Assembly (NCBI GenBank): GCA_938022295.1
Contig: CALIDR010000092.1
Location: forward strand, 1-19,785
Direction of reading: 5' to 3'
Length of the DNA: 19,785 bases
Source of the DNA: an uncultured Burkholderiaceae bacterium
Lineage (GTDB): Bacteria > Pseudomonadota > Gammaproteobacteria > Burkholderiales > Burkholderiaceae_C
This document shows positions 1 through 8,095 of the stretch, one piece after another; within the stretch, counting starts at the first letter, position 1, and each line of letters opens with the position of its first letter. Below the pieces are notes generated by a model, which had not been told where the DNA came from, searched no databases, and saw only the letters and a program-made list of their open reading frames with translations. The translations under genes were made by a program, and so were the position numbers.

Positions 1-1
1 C

Positions 2-106
2 ACGCAGATCGGCGCGATCCGCGAGAAGACCGGCGCGCCGAGCATCACCGCGCTGGTGCGCATGGTGGCCGCGTTGCCGCCGATGGTCGGCGCGCTGCGG
101 CAGTGA
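2..106 (+). CDS. LuxR/FixJ-type response regulator, C-terminal end only
   Basis: The first 34 codons visible, in the frame starting at base 2, end at a TGA at 104-106. The peptide contains TGAPSITALVRMVAALPP, which resembles the end of FixJ-type LuxR helix-turn-helix domains (the region after the recognition helix, usually written as EKMGA-S-ALVR). The gene would bind DNA as the output partner of a two-component pair. The receiver domain and most of the HTH lie outside the window, so the identification rests on a short stretch. The stop overlaps the GTG that opens the next frame, so the following kinase fragment was probably co-translated with it. Confidence 0.55.
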   Translation, partial: TQIGAIREKTGAPSITALVRMVAALPPMVGALRQ

Positions 107-354
107 GGCGGGGCGGTCGCCGTGCGCACCGTGCCGACCGCATCGCAGACGAAGGCCCTGGCATCGATCCGCAAGAGGCCGAGTGGATCTGGGAGCCGTT
201 CTACCGCGAACGCCGTGTCCGTTCGCACGCGGGCAGCGGCCTGGGACTGGCTGTCGTGAGGCTGCTGGCCGAGCGCGCCGGCTGGAAGGTCGGATGCCGA
301 AGCCGCGAGGGTACAGGCGCACAGTTCTTCGTCGTCGTGCCCATGGTGCGCTGA
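103..354 (+). pseudogene. Histidine kinase remnant (HATPase_c C-terminal half)
   Basis: This 83-codon frame opens with GTG overlapping the upstream stop. From about residue 16 it carries kinase ATPase motifs in order: G1 box DEGPGID, F box WEPFYR, G2 box GSGLGLAVV, then a typical C-terminal strand ending at FFVVVP. The phospho-acceptor H box, dimerisation helices, N box and any sensor domain are absent, and the first 12-15 residues look like unrelated GC-rich coding. A kinase needs the missing parts to bind ATP and phosphorylate a regulator, so this is probably a deletion remnant of the kinase that once partnered the upstream regulator. A free-standing partial ATPase domain is a less likely reading. 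Confidence 0.6.
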
Positions 355-725
355 AGTCACCTCGGCCGCGGCGGGGTGGAACACGAAACCCCGGCGTCGC
401 CGAAGGATCGGCGCCGCCTCGTGACCGCGGGTCCGAGTCGCCGCGACGCGCGCGACGCCGTACCCGGTCCGGCCGTGACCTGAAGGCCACAGCGAGGGCC
501 AGTGCTCGCCACGCTGCCCCATGCTGACCGACGACCAAATCCGTTGGACACCCTTTCGCTGGCAGCGGCACGTTGCGCAGCGCAGCATCGATTCTTCTTG
601 ACCGACTCGGCAAATCTGTCCGAAGATCGGATTGTCCGACAGTCCAACAAGCCGGTCGCTGTCGGCGATCAGCGACAACCGAAACGACGATATCCAGCGG
701 CCCGAAGTAGCCGCTTGGAGGAGAC
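355..725. other. Intergenic region upstream of the gntR-liv operon
   Basis: This 371-bp gap holds no convincing gene; the short open frames on either strand have no recognisable domain. The right-hand part is visibly less GC-rich and is the likely promoter and operator region of the downstream operon. A strong Shine-Dalgarno GGAGGAG at 717-723 ends two bases before the ATG at 726. Nothing recognisable was seen in 355-590. Confidence 0.5.
598..642 (+). promoter_or_regulatory. Candidate promoter and GntR operator
   Basis: A palindrome TGTC-C-GACA lies at 633-641 inside TTGTCCGACAG, which fits the GT-N3-AC core of FadR/VanR-type GntR operators (TNGTNNNACNA) except at its last base. A direct copy of its left part, TGTCCGA, occurs at 617-623, 16 bp upstream. 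A weak sigma-70-like TTGACC at 598-603, with GAAGAT 18 bp further on, would place the repeats over and just downstream of the -10 region. Autoregulation of the operon by the adjacent GntR gene is an inference from position and motif. Confidence 0.35.
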
Positions 726-1547
726 ATGAACGCGGGTCCTGGAGTCGGCGGAGTCTTCCGCCCGCTGCGGCACGCGCCGGCCTACAAGGCGCTGTCGAGC
801 GAGATCGAGCGCCAGATCGTGGCCGGCGCGCTCAAGCCCGGCGACGCCCTGCCCGGCGAGCAGGAACTCGCCGAGCGCTTCGCGGTGAACCGGTCCACGG
901 TTCGCGAGGCGATCCGCCTGCTTGAGCAAGAAGGGCTGCTGGTGCGCGCGTCGAACCGCAGGCTGCAGGTCGCACTGCCCGGACTGTACGACCTTGCCCC
1001 GCGCGCCGCGCGCGCGCTCCTGCTTCAGCAGGTGACCTTCCGCGAACTCTGGGACGTGGCCATCATCCTCGAGCCGCTGGCGGCGCGCCAGGCGGCACAG
1101 CGGGCGACGGAAGCCGACCTCGAAGAGCTCGCGCGCAACGTAGAGGCTACCGAGGCCGCGGTGCGCGAGGGCCGGCCGTTCACGGCACTGGACATCGCGT
1201 TCCACGCGCTCGTCGCACGCGCGTCGTACAACCGGGTGCTGATGCTGTCCAGGGAGCCGGTGAGCCTGCTGTACGGGCCGACGCTCGACCACCTGCGCAC
1301 CAGACTGCCGCAGACCGGAGCGCGAAACCTGGATGCGCACCACCGGATCCTCGAGGCCCTGCGCAGGCGCAACGCCGACGAGGCAGCCCACTGGACGCAC
1401 AAGCACCTGACCGATTTCCAGCGTGGTTACCGGGTCGCCGCGCTGGACCTGGACGAGCCCGTCCGCTGGCCGGAAGCCCCCCTCGATCCCGGCTCGCCGC
1501 ACGACCCGGCGGAAACGATTCGCCCAACCAAGGAGCTCCACCCATGA
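726..1547 (+). CDS. GntR-family transcriptional regulator, FCD domain
   Basis: This 273-aa protein has an N-terminal winged helix (about residues 19-82) with the recognition segment VNRSTVREAIRLLEQEGLL. The all-helical FCD effector domain follows (about 105-235). FCD domains bind metal and small carboxylates; candidate ligands here are D156, H160, H206 and a histidine of the THKHL segment near 225. The ATG is preceded by GGAGGAG. The gene overlaps the next one by ATGA, so it is translationally linked to the transporter it probably controls. FCD regulators are usually repressors released by an organic acid or its CoA ester, which suits a Liv-type operon ending in an acyl-CoA ligase. The inducer cannot be read from the sequence. 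Confidence 0.9.
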   Translation: MNAGPGVGGVFRPLRHAPAYKALSSEIERQIVAGALKPGDALPGEQELAERFAVNRSTVREAIRLLEQEGLLVRASNRRLQVALPGLYDLAPRAARALLLQQVTFRELWDVAIILEPLAARQAAQRATEADLEELARNVEATEAAVREGRPFTALDIAFHALVARASYNRVLMLSREPVSLLYGPTLDHLRTRLPQTGARNLDAHHRILEALRRRNADEAAHWTHKHLTDFQRGYRVAALDLDEPVRWPEAPLDPGSPHDPAETIRPTKELHP

Positions 1548-2845
1548 AACCCACTGTCTTCAGACGCGCGATCGGCACGACCGCGGTGGCCGCCGCGCTC
1601 GCGCTCGGCGCGTCGCTCGCGAACGCGCAGGAGACCTTCAAGGTCGGCATCGTCAGCTTCCTGTCGGGCCAGGCCGCGGAGAGCTTCGGCATTCCGGCCG
1701 TCAACGGTGCGAAGTGGCTGATCGAACAGTTCAACAGCGGCGCGGCGCCGGCCCCCTACAACCAGAAGGGGTTCGGCGGCCTGAGGATCGAGCCGGTGTA
1801 CGTGGACGAAGCGGGCGGCGCCACGAAGCAGGTGCAGGAGCTGCGCAACCTGTACGACCGCGAAAGGGTCGACGCCGTGGTCGGCTACGTCAGTTCGGGC
1901 GACTGTCTGGCGGTCGCCCCCGTGGCCGAGGAGATGAAGCGCTTCCTGATCCTGTACGACTGCGGCACCCCGAGGATCTTCGAGGAGCGGAGCTACGAGT
2001 ACGTCTTCCGCACCGCCGCGCACGCGACGATGGACAACGTCTCGCTCGGCCGCTACCTGAAGTCGAGGAACGTCAAGGTCGAGACGGTCAACTACATCAA
2101 CCAGGACTACGCCTGGGGCCACGACTCGCAGAAGGACTTCCAGCTGACGATGGAGCAGCTGTACCCGGAAGCCAAGACGATCAACGACCTGCGGCCCAAG
2201 TTCGGCGCCGGCCAGTACGGCACCGAGATCTCGGCACTGATGGCGAGGCCGGCCACGATCACGCACTCCAGCCTCTGGGGCGGCGACCTGCAGGCTTACG
2301 TGCTGCAGGCCGGGCCGCGCGGCCTGTTCCGGCGCACCCAGCACCTGTTCTCGGCAGCCGACCACGTCCTGCCCAACCTCGGCGACAAGATGCCCGACGA
2401 CGTGATCCTCGGCGCTCGCGGCGCCTACGGCCTGATGTCGCCCAAGTCGCCGCTGAACGACTGGTGGTTCCAGGGCTACGAGAAGGCCTACGGCGTGTAC
2501 CCGGTACAGGCCCCGTACCGCATGGCGCAGGCGCTGTTCGGCCTGAAGCTGGCGGTGGAGAAGGCCATGGCGGCCAACGGCGGGCGCAAGCCCACTCCGG
2601 AGCAGCTCGCCGCAGCGCTGCGCGGCTCGGAGTGGGACTCGCCCGCCGGCCGGATCCGCATGGCGCTGGGCGGCGGCCATCAGGCGATCCAGGACACGGC
2701 CATCGGGCGCACGAAGTACGACCCGGCCCGCAAGATGATGACGATCGTCGACATCGAGCGCTTCCCCGCCGAGTGCGTCAACCCCCCGGCGGACATGAAG
2801 TCGGAAGACTGGATCAAGAGCGGCTTCAAGGGCGCGAAGTGCTGA
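1544..2845 (+). CDS. Liv-type ABC transporter periplasmic binding protein
   Basis: This 433-aa protein begins with a clear Sec signal peptide (residues 1 to about 28: KPTVFRR positive end, AAALALGASL hydrophobic core, ANA-Q cleavage). The mature part starts TFKVGIVSFLSGQAAESFG, the usual first strand of type I (LivJ/HmgF-like) binding proteins. It continues with the GAKWLIEQFN helix and a VDAVVGYVSSGDCLAVAP segment. It should deliver a ligand to the two permeases encoded next. At over 400 residues it is longer than classic LivJ (about 370) and falls with the diverged sub-families that bind aromatic or other carboxylates. The acyl-CoA ligase at the operon's end makes an organic acid a more likely ligand than leucine. 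Confidence 0.88.
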   Translation: MKPTVFRRAIGTTAVAAALALGASLANAQETFKVGIVSFLSGQAAESFGIPAVNGAKWLIEQFNSGAAPAPYNQKGFGGLRIEPVYVDEAGGATKQVQELRNLYDRERVDAVVGYVSSGDCLAVAPVAEEMKRFLILYDCGTPRIFEERSYEYVFRTAAHATMDNVSLGRYLKSRNVKVETVNYINQDYAWGHDSQKDFQLTMEQLYPEAKTINDLRPKFGAGQYGTEISALMARPATITHSSLWGGDLQAYVLQAGPRGLFRRTQHLFSAADHVLPNLGDKMPDDVILGARGAYGLMSPKSPLNDWWFQGYEKAYGVYPVQAPYRMAQALFGLKLAVEKAMAANGGRKPTPEQLAAALRGSEWDSPAGRIRMALGGGHQAIQDTAIGRTKYDPARKMMTIVDIERFPAECVNPPADMKSEDWIKSGFKGAKC

Positions 2846-2930
2846 TGGCGTGACGACGAGAGGGTGCGAGGGGCCGCGCACGGGCGCGCGGTCCGTCCCC
2901 CGCGCGTGGCGCACGGTCCGAAGGGAAGAC

Positions 2931-3824
2931 ATGCTGGCCCTGACCATCCTGATCGACGGGATCACCTACGCGTCGTGGCTGTTCATCGTCGCGCTGGGCC
3001 TCACGCTGGTGTTCGGCGTGCTCAAGATCCTCAACATCGCGCACGGCAGCTTCTACGCACTGGGTGCGTACGCGGCGGCGAGCTTCGTCGGCTGGTTCGC
3101 GACGATGCAGCTCGCGCCGGCCGCCTCGCTGGTGGCCATGCTCATGGCGGCCGTCGCGGTGGCGCTGGTCATGGCGCCACTCACCGAGCGCGGGCTGCTG
3201 CGCGTCTTCTACGGCCGCGACGAGGTGCTGCTGGTGCTGGTCACCTACGCGCTGTTCCTGATCCTCGAGGACGTGACCAAGCTCGTGTGGGGGGCGACGC
3301 CGTACTACGTCAGCGAGCCCTACGGCCTGTTCGGCAACCTCGAGTTCGGCATGCTGTCGTACGTGGGGTACGACTTCATGCTGGTCGTCCTCGCGATCGT
3401 CTGCGGGATCGCCGTCTGGTTCGGTCTGAACCGCACGCGGGCCGGCAAGATCGTGCTGGCGGTGATCCACAACCCGGAGATCGCCTCCAGCATGGGCGTG
3501 AACATCTCGAGGGTCTACACCTGGGCCTTCGTGTTCGGGGTATTCCTCGCGGCGCTCGGCGGGGCCTTCACGGCGCCGATGATCTCGGTGCAGCCCGGCT
3601 TGTCGGTGGGCGTGATCATCGTCTCCTTCGCGGTGGTGATCATCGGTGGCCTCGGCTCGATCGAGGGCGCGGTGATCGGAGCGCTGATCGTGGGCCTGGC
3701 CCGCGCGCTGGCGGTGCACACCTGGCCTGCGGCCGAGCTGTTCAGCATCTACGTGGCGATGGCCGCGGTGCTGATGTTCCGGCCCGAGGGTCTGTTCCAG
3801 CGCGTGCAGGCGCGCAAGATCTGA
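2931..3824 (+). CDS. Liv-type ABC transporter permease (LivH-like)
   Basis: This 297-aa polytopic membrane protein shows the LivH hallmark GLTLVFGVLKILNIAHGSFYALGAYAA near its N-terminus. It also has the cytoplasmic coupling segment NPEIASSMGVNISRVY followed by VFLAALGGAFTAP, and the glycine-rich FAVVIIGGLGSIEGAVIGA region. The ATG at 2931 was chosen because it follows AAGGGAAGAC and begins exactly where LivH homology begins. The frame is open upstream to a GTG at 2850, but that extension is arginine-rich and non-conserved. An 85-bp gap separates it from the binding-protein gene, enough for separate initiation or mRNA processing. It forms the channel together with the next gene product. Confidence 0.9.
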   Translation: MLALTILIDGITYASWLFIVALGLTLVFGVLKILNIAHGSFYALGAYAAASFVGWFATMQLAPAASLVAMLMAAVAVALVMAPLTERGLLRVFYGRDEVLLVLVTYALFLILEDVTKLVWGATPYYVSEPYGLFGNLEFGMLSYVGYDFMLVVLAIVCGIAVWFGLNRTRAGKIVLAVIHNPEIASSMGVNISRVYTWAFVFGVFLAALGGAFTAPMISVQPGLSVGVIIVSFAVVIIGGLGSIEGAVIGALIVGLARALAVHTWPAAELFSIYVAMAAVLMFRPEGLFQRVQARKI

Positions 3825-3837
3825 GGCGGGGCCGGCA

Positions 3838-4833
3838 ATGAGGAAGACCGTCCTGGCGGGCATCGCGGCGATCGCCGTCCTCTCGGCCATCGGCGTCGCG
3901 ATGCCGAAGTGGCTGCTCTTCACGGCCACGATGGCGGCCTCGCACGGCGTCGTGACGCTGGGCATCGTGATTCTGATGCGAGGAGGCGTGGTCTCCTTCG
4001 GCCAGGGCCTCGTCTTCGGCGCGGGCGGCTACGCCGCAGCGCTGCTGAGCAACCACACCGGGTTGCAGGACGCGGTCGTCCTCGTGCTCGCGGGGGGACT
4101 CGCGGCAGCGCTCGTCGCCGCGCCATTCGCGCCGCTGCTGGCGCGCTACCGCGCGATCTTCTTCGCGATGCTCACGCTCGCGCTGTCGATGGTGCTGTAC
4201 GGAGTGCTCGTGAAGACCCAGGCGCTGGGCGGCTCCGACGGCTTCAACGTGGCCAGGCCCACGATCCTCGGCATGGAGCTCACGGCCGAGGGCGCCAACC
4301 TGGCGATGTACCTGCTGAGTGTGGTCGTCGTCGGGATCCTGTCGATCGCGGCGCGCATCTACTTCGACTCCACACGCGGGCTGGTGGCGCTCGCGATCCG
4401 CCAGAACGAGCTGCGTGTGGAGTACCTGGGTGCCTCGGTGCGGCAGCTGATGGCCGGCGACTACGTGATCGCCGCCTTCTACGGCGGCGTCGGCGGGGCG
4501 CTGACCGCGCTGTCGCTGGGCCACATCGAGCCCAACTTCAGCTACTGGACGACTTCGGGCGAATTCGTCTTCGCGGCGATCCTGGCTGGCCATCACAGCG
4601 TGGCGGCGGTGTACCTGGCCTCGTTCGCGCTCGAGATGGTGCGTTCGTTCTCCACGATGTACTTCCCGAACACCTGGCAGCTGGCGCTGGGGTTGTTCCT
4701 GCTCGTGGTGATCCGCTTCATGCCCGAGGGCATCGGGTCGCTGTGGTGGCGCCAGCGGCCGCGCGCGCGGCGCGTCAAGGCCTCAGAGCCGGCGGCACGC
4801 ACGGTGGCCGGCAAGGCCGGGGGAGCCGCGTGA
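3838..4833 (+). CDS. Liv-type ABC transporter permease (LivM-like)
   Basis: This 331-aa membrane protein is the second permease. It has the LivM pattern GVVSFGQGLVFGAGGYAAALL and the coupling segment LAIRQNELRVEYLGASVRQL. The following FYGGVGGALTAL and the C-terminal FMPEGIGSLWW (MPEGI/MPRGI is common in the family) also fit. A short basic tail, RQRPRARRVKASEP, follows. The gene starts 13 bp after livH behind a GAGGCGGGG ribosome site and its stop overlaps the GTG start of the next gene (GTGA), so the permease and ATPase are probably translationally coupled. It should pair with the LivH-like protein to make the inner-membrane pore. Confidence 0.9.
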   Translation: MRKTVLAGIAAIAVLSAIGVAMPKWLLFTATMAASHGVVTLGIVILMRGGVVSFGQGLVFGAGGYAAALLSNHTGLQDAVVLVLAGGLAAALVAAPFAPLLARYRAIFFAMLTLALSMVLYGVLVKTQALGGSDGFNVARPTILGMELTAEGANLAMYLLSVVVVGILSIAARIYFDSTRGLVALAIRQNELRVEYLGASVRQLMAGDYVIAAFYGGVGGALTALSLGHIEPNFSYWTTSGEFVFAAILAGHHSVAAVYLASFALEMVRSFSTMYFPNTWQLALGLFLLVVIRFMPEGIGSLWWRQRPRARRVKASEPAARTVAGKAGGAA

Positions 4834-5576
4834 GCGCGGTGCTCGAGGCCCGGGGCCTGAAGAAGTCGTTCGGCGCGGTGGTCGCGGCCGAAAACGTCTC
4901 GCTGTCGGTGCCGCTGGGCCAGCGTGTCAGCCTGATCGGCAGCAACGGGGCGGGCAAGACGACCTTCGTCAACATGGTCACCGGCTACCTCAAGCCGGAC
5001 GCGGGCACGATTTCGCTCGAAGGCCGTGACGTCACGCGCCTGTCGCCGAGACAGATCACGCGGCTCGGCGTGGCGCGGTCGTTCCAGATCCCGCAGCTGT
5101 GCCTGGAGATGAGCGCGCTCGACAACATGCTGGTCGCAGCGGCCTGCAACGACGGGGCGCTGTCGTTCCTGGCCCCGGCGCACACGCCCGAGAAGATCGA
5201 CCGGGCGATCGGCCTGCTGGAGCGGTTCGCGCTGGCCGAACATGCAGACCGCCGTGTCGCGGAGCTCCCGGGAGGGGTGAGAAAGCTGCTGGACATCGCG
5301 ATGTCGCTCACGGGCCATCCGAAGCTGTTGTTGCTCGACGAGCCCACCAGCGGCGTGTCGGTCGAGGAGAAGTTCCCCATGATGGACACCATCGTCGAGG
5401 CGCTGTCGCGCGAGCGGGTGACCGTGCTCTTCGTCGAGCACGACATGGAGATCGTCACGCGCTACTCCGACCGTGTGGTGGCCTTCTACAGCGGCCGCGT
5501 CATCGCCGACGACCCGCCCGAGGCGGTGCTCAACGACGAGCAGGTACAGCGCTACGTGACCGGTACCCGCAAGTGA
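4830..5576 (+). CDS. Liv-type ABC transporter ATP-binding protein (LivG-like)
   Basis: This 248-aa ATPase begins at a GTG overlapping the livM stop (VSAVLEARGLKKSFGAVVA). Walker A GSNGAGKTT is at residues 37-45, the Q-loop glutamine near 86 (RSFQIPQL), Walker B LLLLDEP near 166-172 and the H-loop histidine in VEHDME near 204. The signature motif is LPGGVRK (146-152) rather than LSGGQ, a divergence I would expect in some Liv and Urt ATPases. The frame stays open far upstream inside livM, but the ABC homology and the coupled GTG fix the start. It energises transport with the LivF-like subunit. Confidence 0.88.
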   Translation: MSAVLEARGLKKSFGAVVAAENVSLSVPLGQRVSLIGSNGAGKTTFVNMVTGYLKPDAGTISLEGRDVTRLSPRQITRLGVARSFQIPQLCLEMSALDNMLVAAACNDGALSFLAPAHTPEKIDRAIGLLERFALAEHADRRVAELPGGVRKLLDIAMSLTGHPKLLLLDEPTSGVSVEEKFPMMDTIVEALSRERVTVLFVEHDMEIVTRYSDRVVAFYSGRVIADDPPEAVLNDEQVQRYVTGTRK

Positions 5577-5586
5577 TCGCGGCAGG

Positions 5587-5617
5587 GCCGCGACCCGGCC
5601 CGGCTGCGGGTCGCGGC
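5587..5617 (+). repeat. Perfect 11-bp inverted repeat between livG and livF
   Basis: GCCGCGACCCG at 5587-5597 is followed, after a 9-nt loop, by its exact reverse complement CGGGTCGCGGC at 5607-5617. As RNA this would be a very stable GC-rich hairpin. It lies 10 nt after the livG stop and about 20 nt before the livF start. There is no following T-run, so it does not look like a simple intrinsic terminator. An RNA-processing, stability or partial-attenuation role is inference. Confidence 0.6.
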
Positions 5618-5637
5618 GGCGAAAGGACGATCCCGCC

Positions 5638-6279
5638 ATGCTGAGAATCGAATCGATCCACGTGACCATCGCCTCGGTGCAGGCCCTGCGGGGCTTCTCT
5701 CTCGAGCTCGGGGCGGGGCGCATGGTCGGTCTGACGGGCCGCAACGGCGCGGGGAAGACGACGCTGATGCGCACGATCATGGGGCACCTGTCGCCCACCC
5801 AGGGCACGGTCACCTTCGACGGACAGCCGCTGGGGAAGCTGCCGAGGCACCGGCGGGCCGCGCTGGGCATCGGCTACATGCCGGAGGACCGCGGTCTGGT
5901 GCCCGAACTCACGGTGGAGGAGAACATCCTCGTGCCGGTGTGGGTGTCGAAGACGCTGAAGGCCGAGGAACGGCTGGGTTTCGTCTACGGCGTCCTGCCC
6001 GAACTGCGGGAGATGCGCGAGCGCCGGGCGCTCCTGCTGTCCGGGGGACAGCAGAAGCTCGTCGCGCTCGCGCGCGCGCTGGCCGTCGGCACCCGCCTGC
6101 TGCTGCTCGACGAGCCGTTCGAGGGCGTGGCGCCAGCGCTCTCGCAGCGGCTGTCGGAGGTGATCGCACGATTGCGCGGCACGAGGCTCGCGGTGCTGAT
6201 CTCGCAGTCCGAGCTGAACCATTCCGCTTCGCTGGTCGACCGCGAAGTGATCATCGAGCGCGGCGCGAACGCGGGCTGA
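5638..6279 (+). CDS. Liv-type ABC transporter ATP-binding protein (LivF-like)
   Basis: This 213-aa ATPase has Walker A GRNGAGKTT at residues 34-42, a LivF-like GIGYMPEDRGLVPELTVEEN segment, signature LSGGQQK at 134-140 and Walker B LLLLDEPFEG at 154-163. The H-loop region reads VLISQSELNH; LivF proteins commonly have VEQN here, so loss of the histidine is not unusual, but ISQS is divergent. It is some 20 residues shorter at the C-terminus than typical LivF (about 235). GAAAGGA at 5620-5626 serves as ribosome site. It is the second ATPase of the heteromeric importer and lies 4 bp upstream of the acyl-CoA ligase gene. Confidence 0.88.
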   Translation: MLRIESIHVTIASVQALRGFSLELGAGRMVGLTGRNGAGKTTLMRTIMGHLSPTQGTVTFDGQPLGKLPRHRRAALGIGYMPEDRGLVPELTVEENILVPVWVSKTLKAEERLGFVYGVLPELREMRERRALLLSGGQQKLVALARALAVGTRLLLLDEPFEGVAPALSQRLSEVIARLRGTRLAVLISQSELNHSASLVDREVIIERGANAG

Positions 6280-6283
6280 AGCG

Positions 6284-7954
6284 ATGAGCGAGGGTCACTG
6301 GGCGCACTGCCGGGTGCCGGCCACCCGGCTCGAGGCGCATTTCGGCGACCGCATCGTGCGCTGCTTCACCGAGCGGCCCGGCAGCGTGCACGCGATGCTC
6401 GAGAGGGCGGTCGCAGCCAGGCCGCAGGGCGAGGCGCTGGTCTTCGGCGACCGGCGCTGGACCTACCGGCAGCTCGATACCGAAGTCGCCGAAGTCGCCG
6501 CCGGACTGGCCGAACGCGGCATCGGCGCGGGCGATCGTGTGGCGCTGCTGATGTCGAACCGTGCGGAGTTCGTCGTGGCGCTGTTCGCGGCACAGCGCCT
6601 GGGCGCGATCGCCGTGCCCCTGAGCATCCGCGAGCAGCAAAGCGGCCTCGAGTACGTCTTGCGGCACTGCGGCGCGAAGGCGGTGCTGTACGACGGCGAC
6701 CTCGAGGGCAGGCTCCCGGCGCCTGCCACGACGCCCCAGCTCGCATTGAGGGTGCGGTTGCCGGTCGATCCGGTCGTGGCGGCGCCTTCGCTGGCGGCCG
6801 CTCGCGCAGCGGTCCCGACGTCGGCTGCGGGTCCGGCAGCCGGGTCGGTGGCTTACGCGGCGCTGCGCACGTGCGGCCGAGTCGACGTCGCGGCAGCTGC
6901 GGACGAGGAAGACTGCGCGGTGATCCTCTACACCTCGGGCACGACGGGGCGTCCGAAGGGCGCGATGCTCACCCACCTGGGCATCGTGCACTCGGTGCAG
7001 CACTACGTGAGCTGCATGGAGCTCGACGAGTCGGCGCGCTCGATCCTCGCCGTGCCGGCGAGCCACGTCACCGGCCTCGTCGCCAACATCTGCGCGGCCG
7101 TGGGAGCGGCGGCGGCCACGATCGTGATGGCTGCCTTCAAGGCCGCGGACTACCTGCGCCTCGCCTCTCGAGAGCGCGCCACGCACACGATCCTGGTGCC
7201 GGCGATGTACAACCTGTGCCTGCTGGAGCCCGACTTCGACGAGCACGACCTGTCGGCCTGGCGCACGGGCGGCTACGGAGGCGCACCGATGCCGGTGGCG
7301 ACGATCGACGCCCTGGCGCGCAAGCTGCCGAACCTGCGGCTGATGAACGCCTACGGCGCCACCGAGACCACCTCGCCCACGACGCTGATGCCGGCGCACC
7401 TGACGCGAGAGCACGCCGACAGCGTCGGATTGCCGCTGCCGTGCGCACAGGTGATCGTCGTCGACGACGAAGGAAGGGAGGTGCCGCGCGGCGAGGTCGG
7501 CGAGATCTGGATCGGCGGGCCAATGGTGGTCAAGGGCTACTGGGACAACCTGCACGCCACCGCTTCCGAGTTCACCGCCGGCTTCTGGCATTCGGGCGAC
7601 CTCGGATCGATCGACGAGCGCGGGTTCGTCCGCGTGTTCGACCGCAAGAAGGACATGCTCAACCGTGGCGGCTACAAGATCTACAGCGTCGAGGTGGAGA
7701 ACCTGATCGCGGGCATGCCGGGTGTGGTCGAGGCGGCCGTGGTCGGCCGGCCGTGCCCGGTGCTCGGCGAGCGCGTGCACGCGTTCGTGTACGCCGAGGC
7801 CGGTGCGGTCACGGCCGACGGCGTGCGCGACTGGTGTGCCCGCCACCTGGCGGACTACAAGGTGCCGGAGACCGTCACGCTGCGAGACAGGCCCCTGCCG
7901 CGCAATGCCAACGGCAAGCTGATGAAGCGGCTGCTGCGCGAGGAGCTGGCATAG
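6284..7954 (+). CDS. Class I adenylate-forming acyl-CoA ligase
   Basis: This 556-aa ANL-superfamily enzyme activates a carboxylic acid with ATP and CoA via an acyl-adenylate. The phosphate-binding loop YTSGTTGRPKG is at 216-226, the A5 motif YGATETT at 357-363 and SGDLG at 437-441. The hinge follows as FDRKKDMLNRGGYKI from 452. The catalytic lysine of NGKLMKRLL is K545. It starts 4 bp after livF, so it belongs to the transporter operon and probably activates what the transporter brings in. The chain between residues 135 and 205 is rich in Ala and Val and poorly conserved in appearance. The substrate (fatty, aromatic or dicarboxylic acid) cannot be read from the sequence. Confidence 0.9.
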   Translation: MSEGHWAHCRVPATRLEAHFGDRIVRCFTERPGSVHAMLERAVAARPQGEALVFGDRRWTYRQLDTEVAEVAAGLAERGIGAGDRVALLMSNRAEFVVALFAAQRLGAIAVPLSIREQQSGLEYVLRHCGAKAVLYDGDLEGRLPAPATTPQLALRVRLPVDPVVAAPSLAAARAAVPTSAAGPAAGSVAYAALRTCGRVDVAAAADEEDCAVILYTSGTTGRPKGAMLTHLGIVHSVQHYVSCMELDESARSILAVPASHVTGLVANICAAVGAAAATIVMAAFKAADYLRLASRERATHTILVPAMYNLCLLEPDFDEHDLSAWRTGGYGGAPMPVATIDALARKLPNLRLMNAYGATETTSPTTLMPAHLTREHADSVGLPLPCAQVIVVDDEGREVPRGEVGEIWIGGPMVVKGYWDNLHATASEFTAGFWHSGDLGSIDERGFVRVFDRKKDMLNRGGYKIYSVEVENLIAGMPGVVEAAVVGRPCPVLGERVHAFVYAEAGAVTADGVRDWCARHLADYKVPETVTLRDRPLPRNANGKLMKRLLREELA

Positions 7955-7972
7955 CAGGGTGGCGCATGCGAA

Positions 7973-7985
7973 GGCCGAAACGGCC
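7973..7985. terminator. Weak hairpin after the liv-ligase operon
   Basis: GGCCG-AAA-CGGCC lies 18 nt after the acyl-CoA ligase stop, in the 141-bp gap between this operon and the convergent mazF. The stem is only 5 bp and no T-run follows, so it is a weak terminator candidate. Nothing else recognisable was seen in 7955-8095. Confidence 0.25.
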
Positions 7986-8095
7986 GACGCCGTCCCGGCG
8001 TTCGAAGCCCACGCGGGCGACGGGTGCCGACGCGCCGGACATGCCTGCCCAGCCGATACAGCAGCGGTCCGGCACCGGGAGCGGCCGCGGGCGGC

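Noticed and set aside
2850..2930. Earlier GTG start for the LivH-like permease
   Set aside because: The added residues are non-conserved and basic; the ATG at 2931 has a ribosome site and starts at the first membrane helix.
3909..5576. A single 555-codon frame that appears to fuse a unique N-terminal region to the LivG ATPase
   Set aside because: The first 307 codons are out-of-frame livM sequence; the ATPase starts at the GTG at 4830, coupled to the livM stop.
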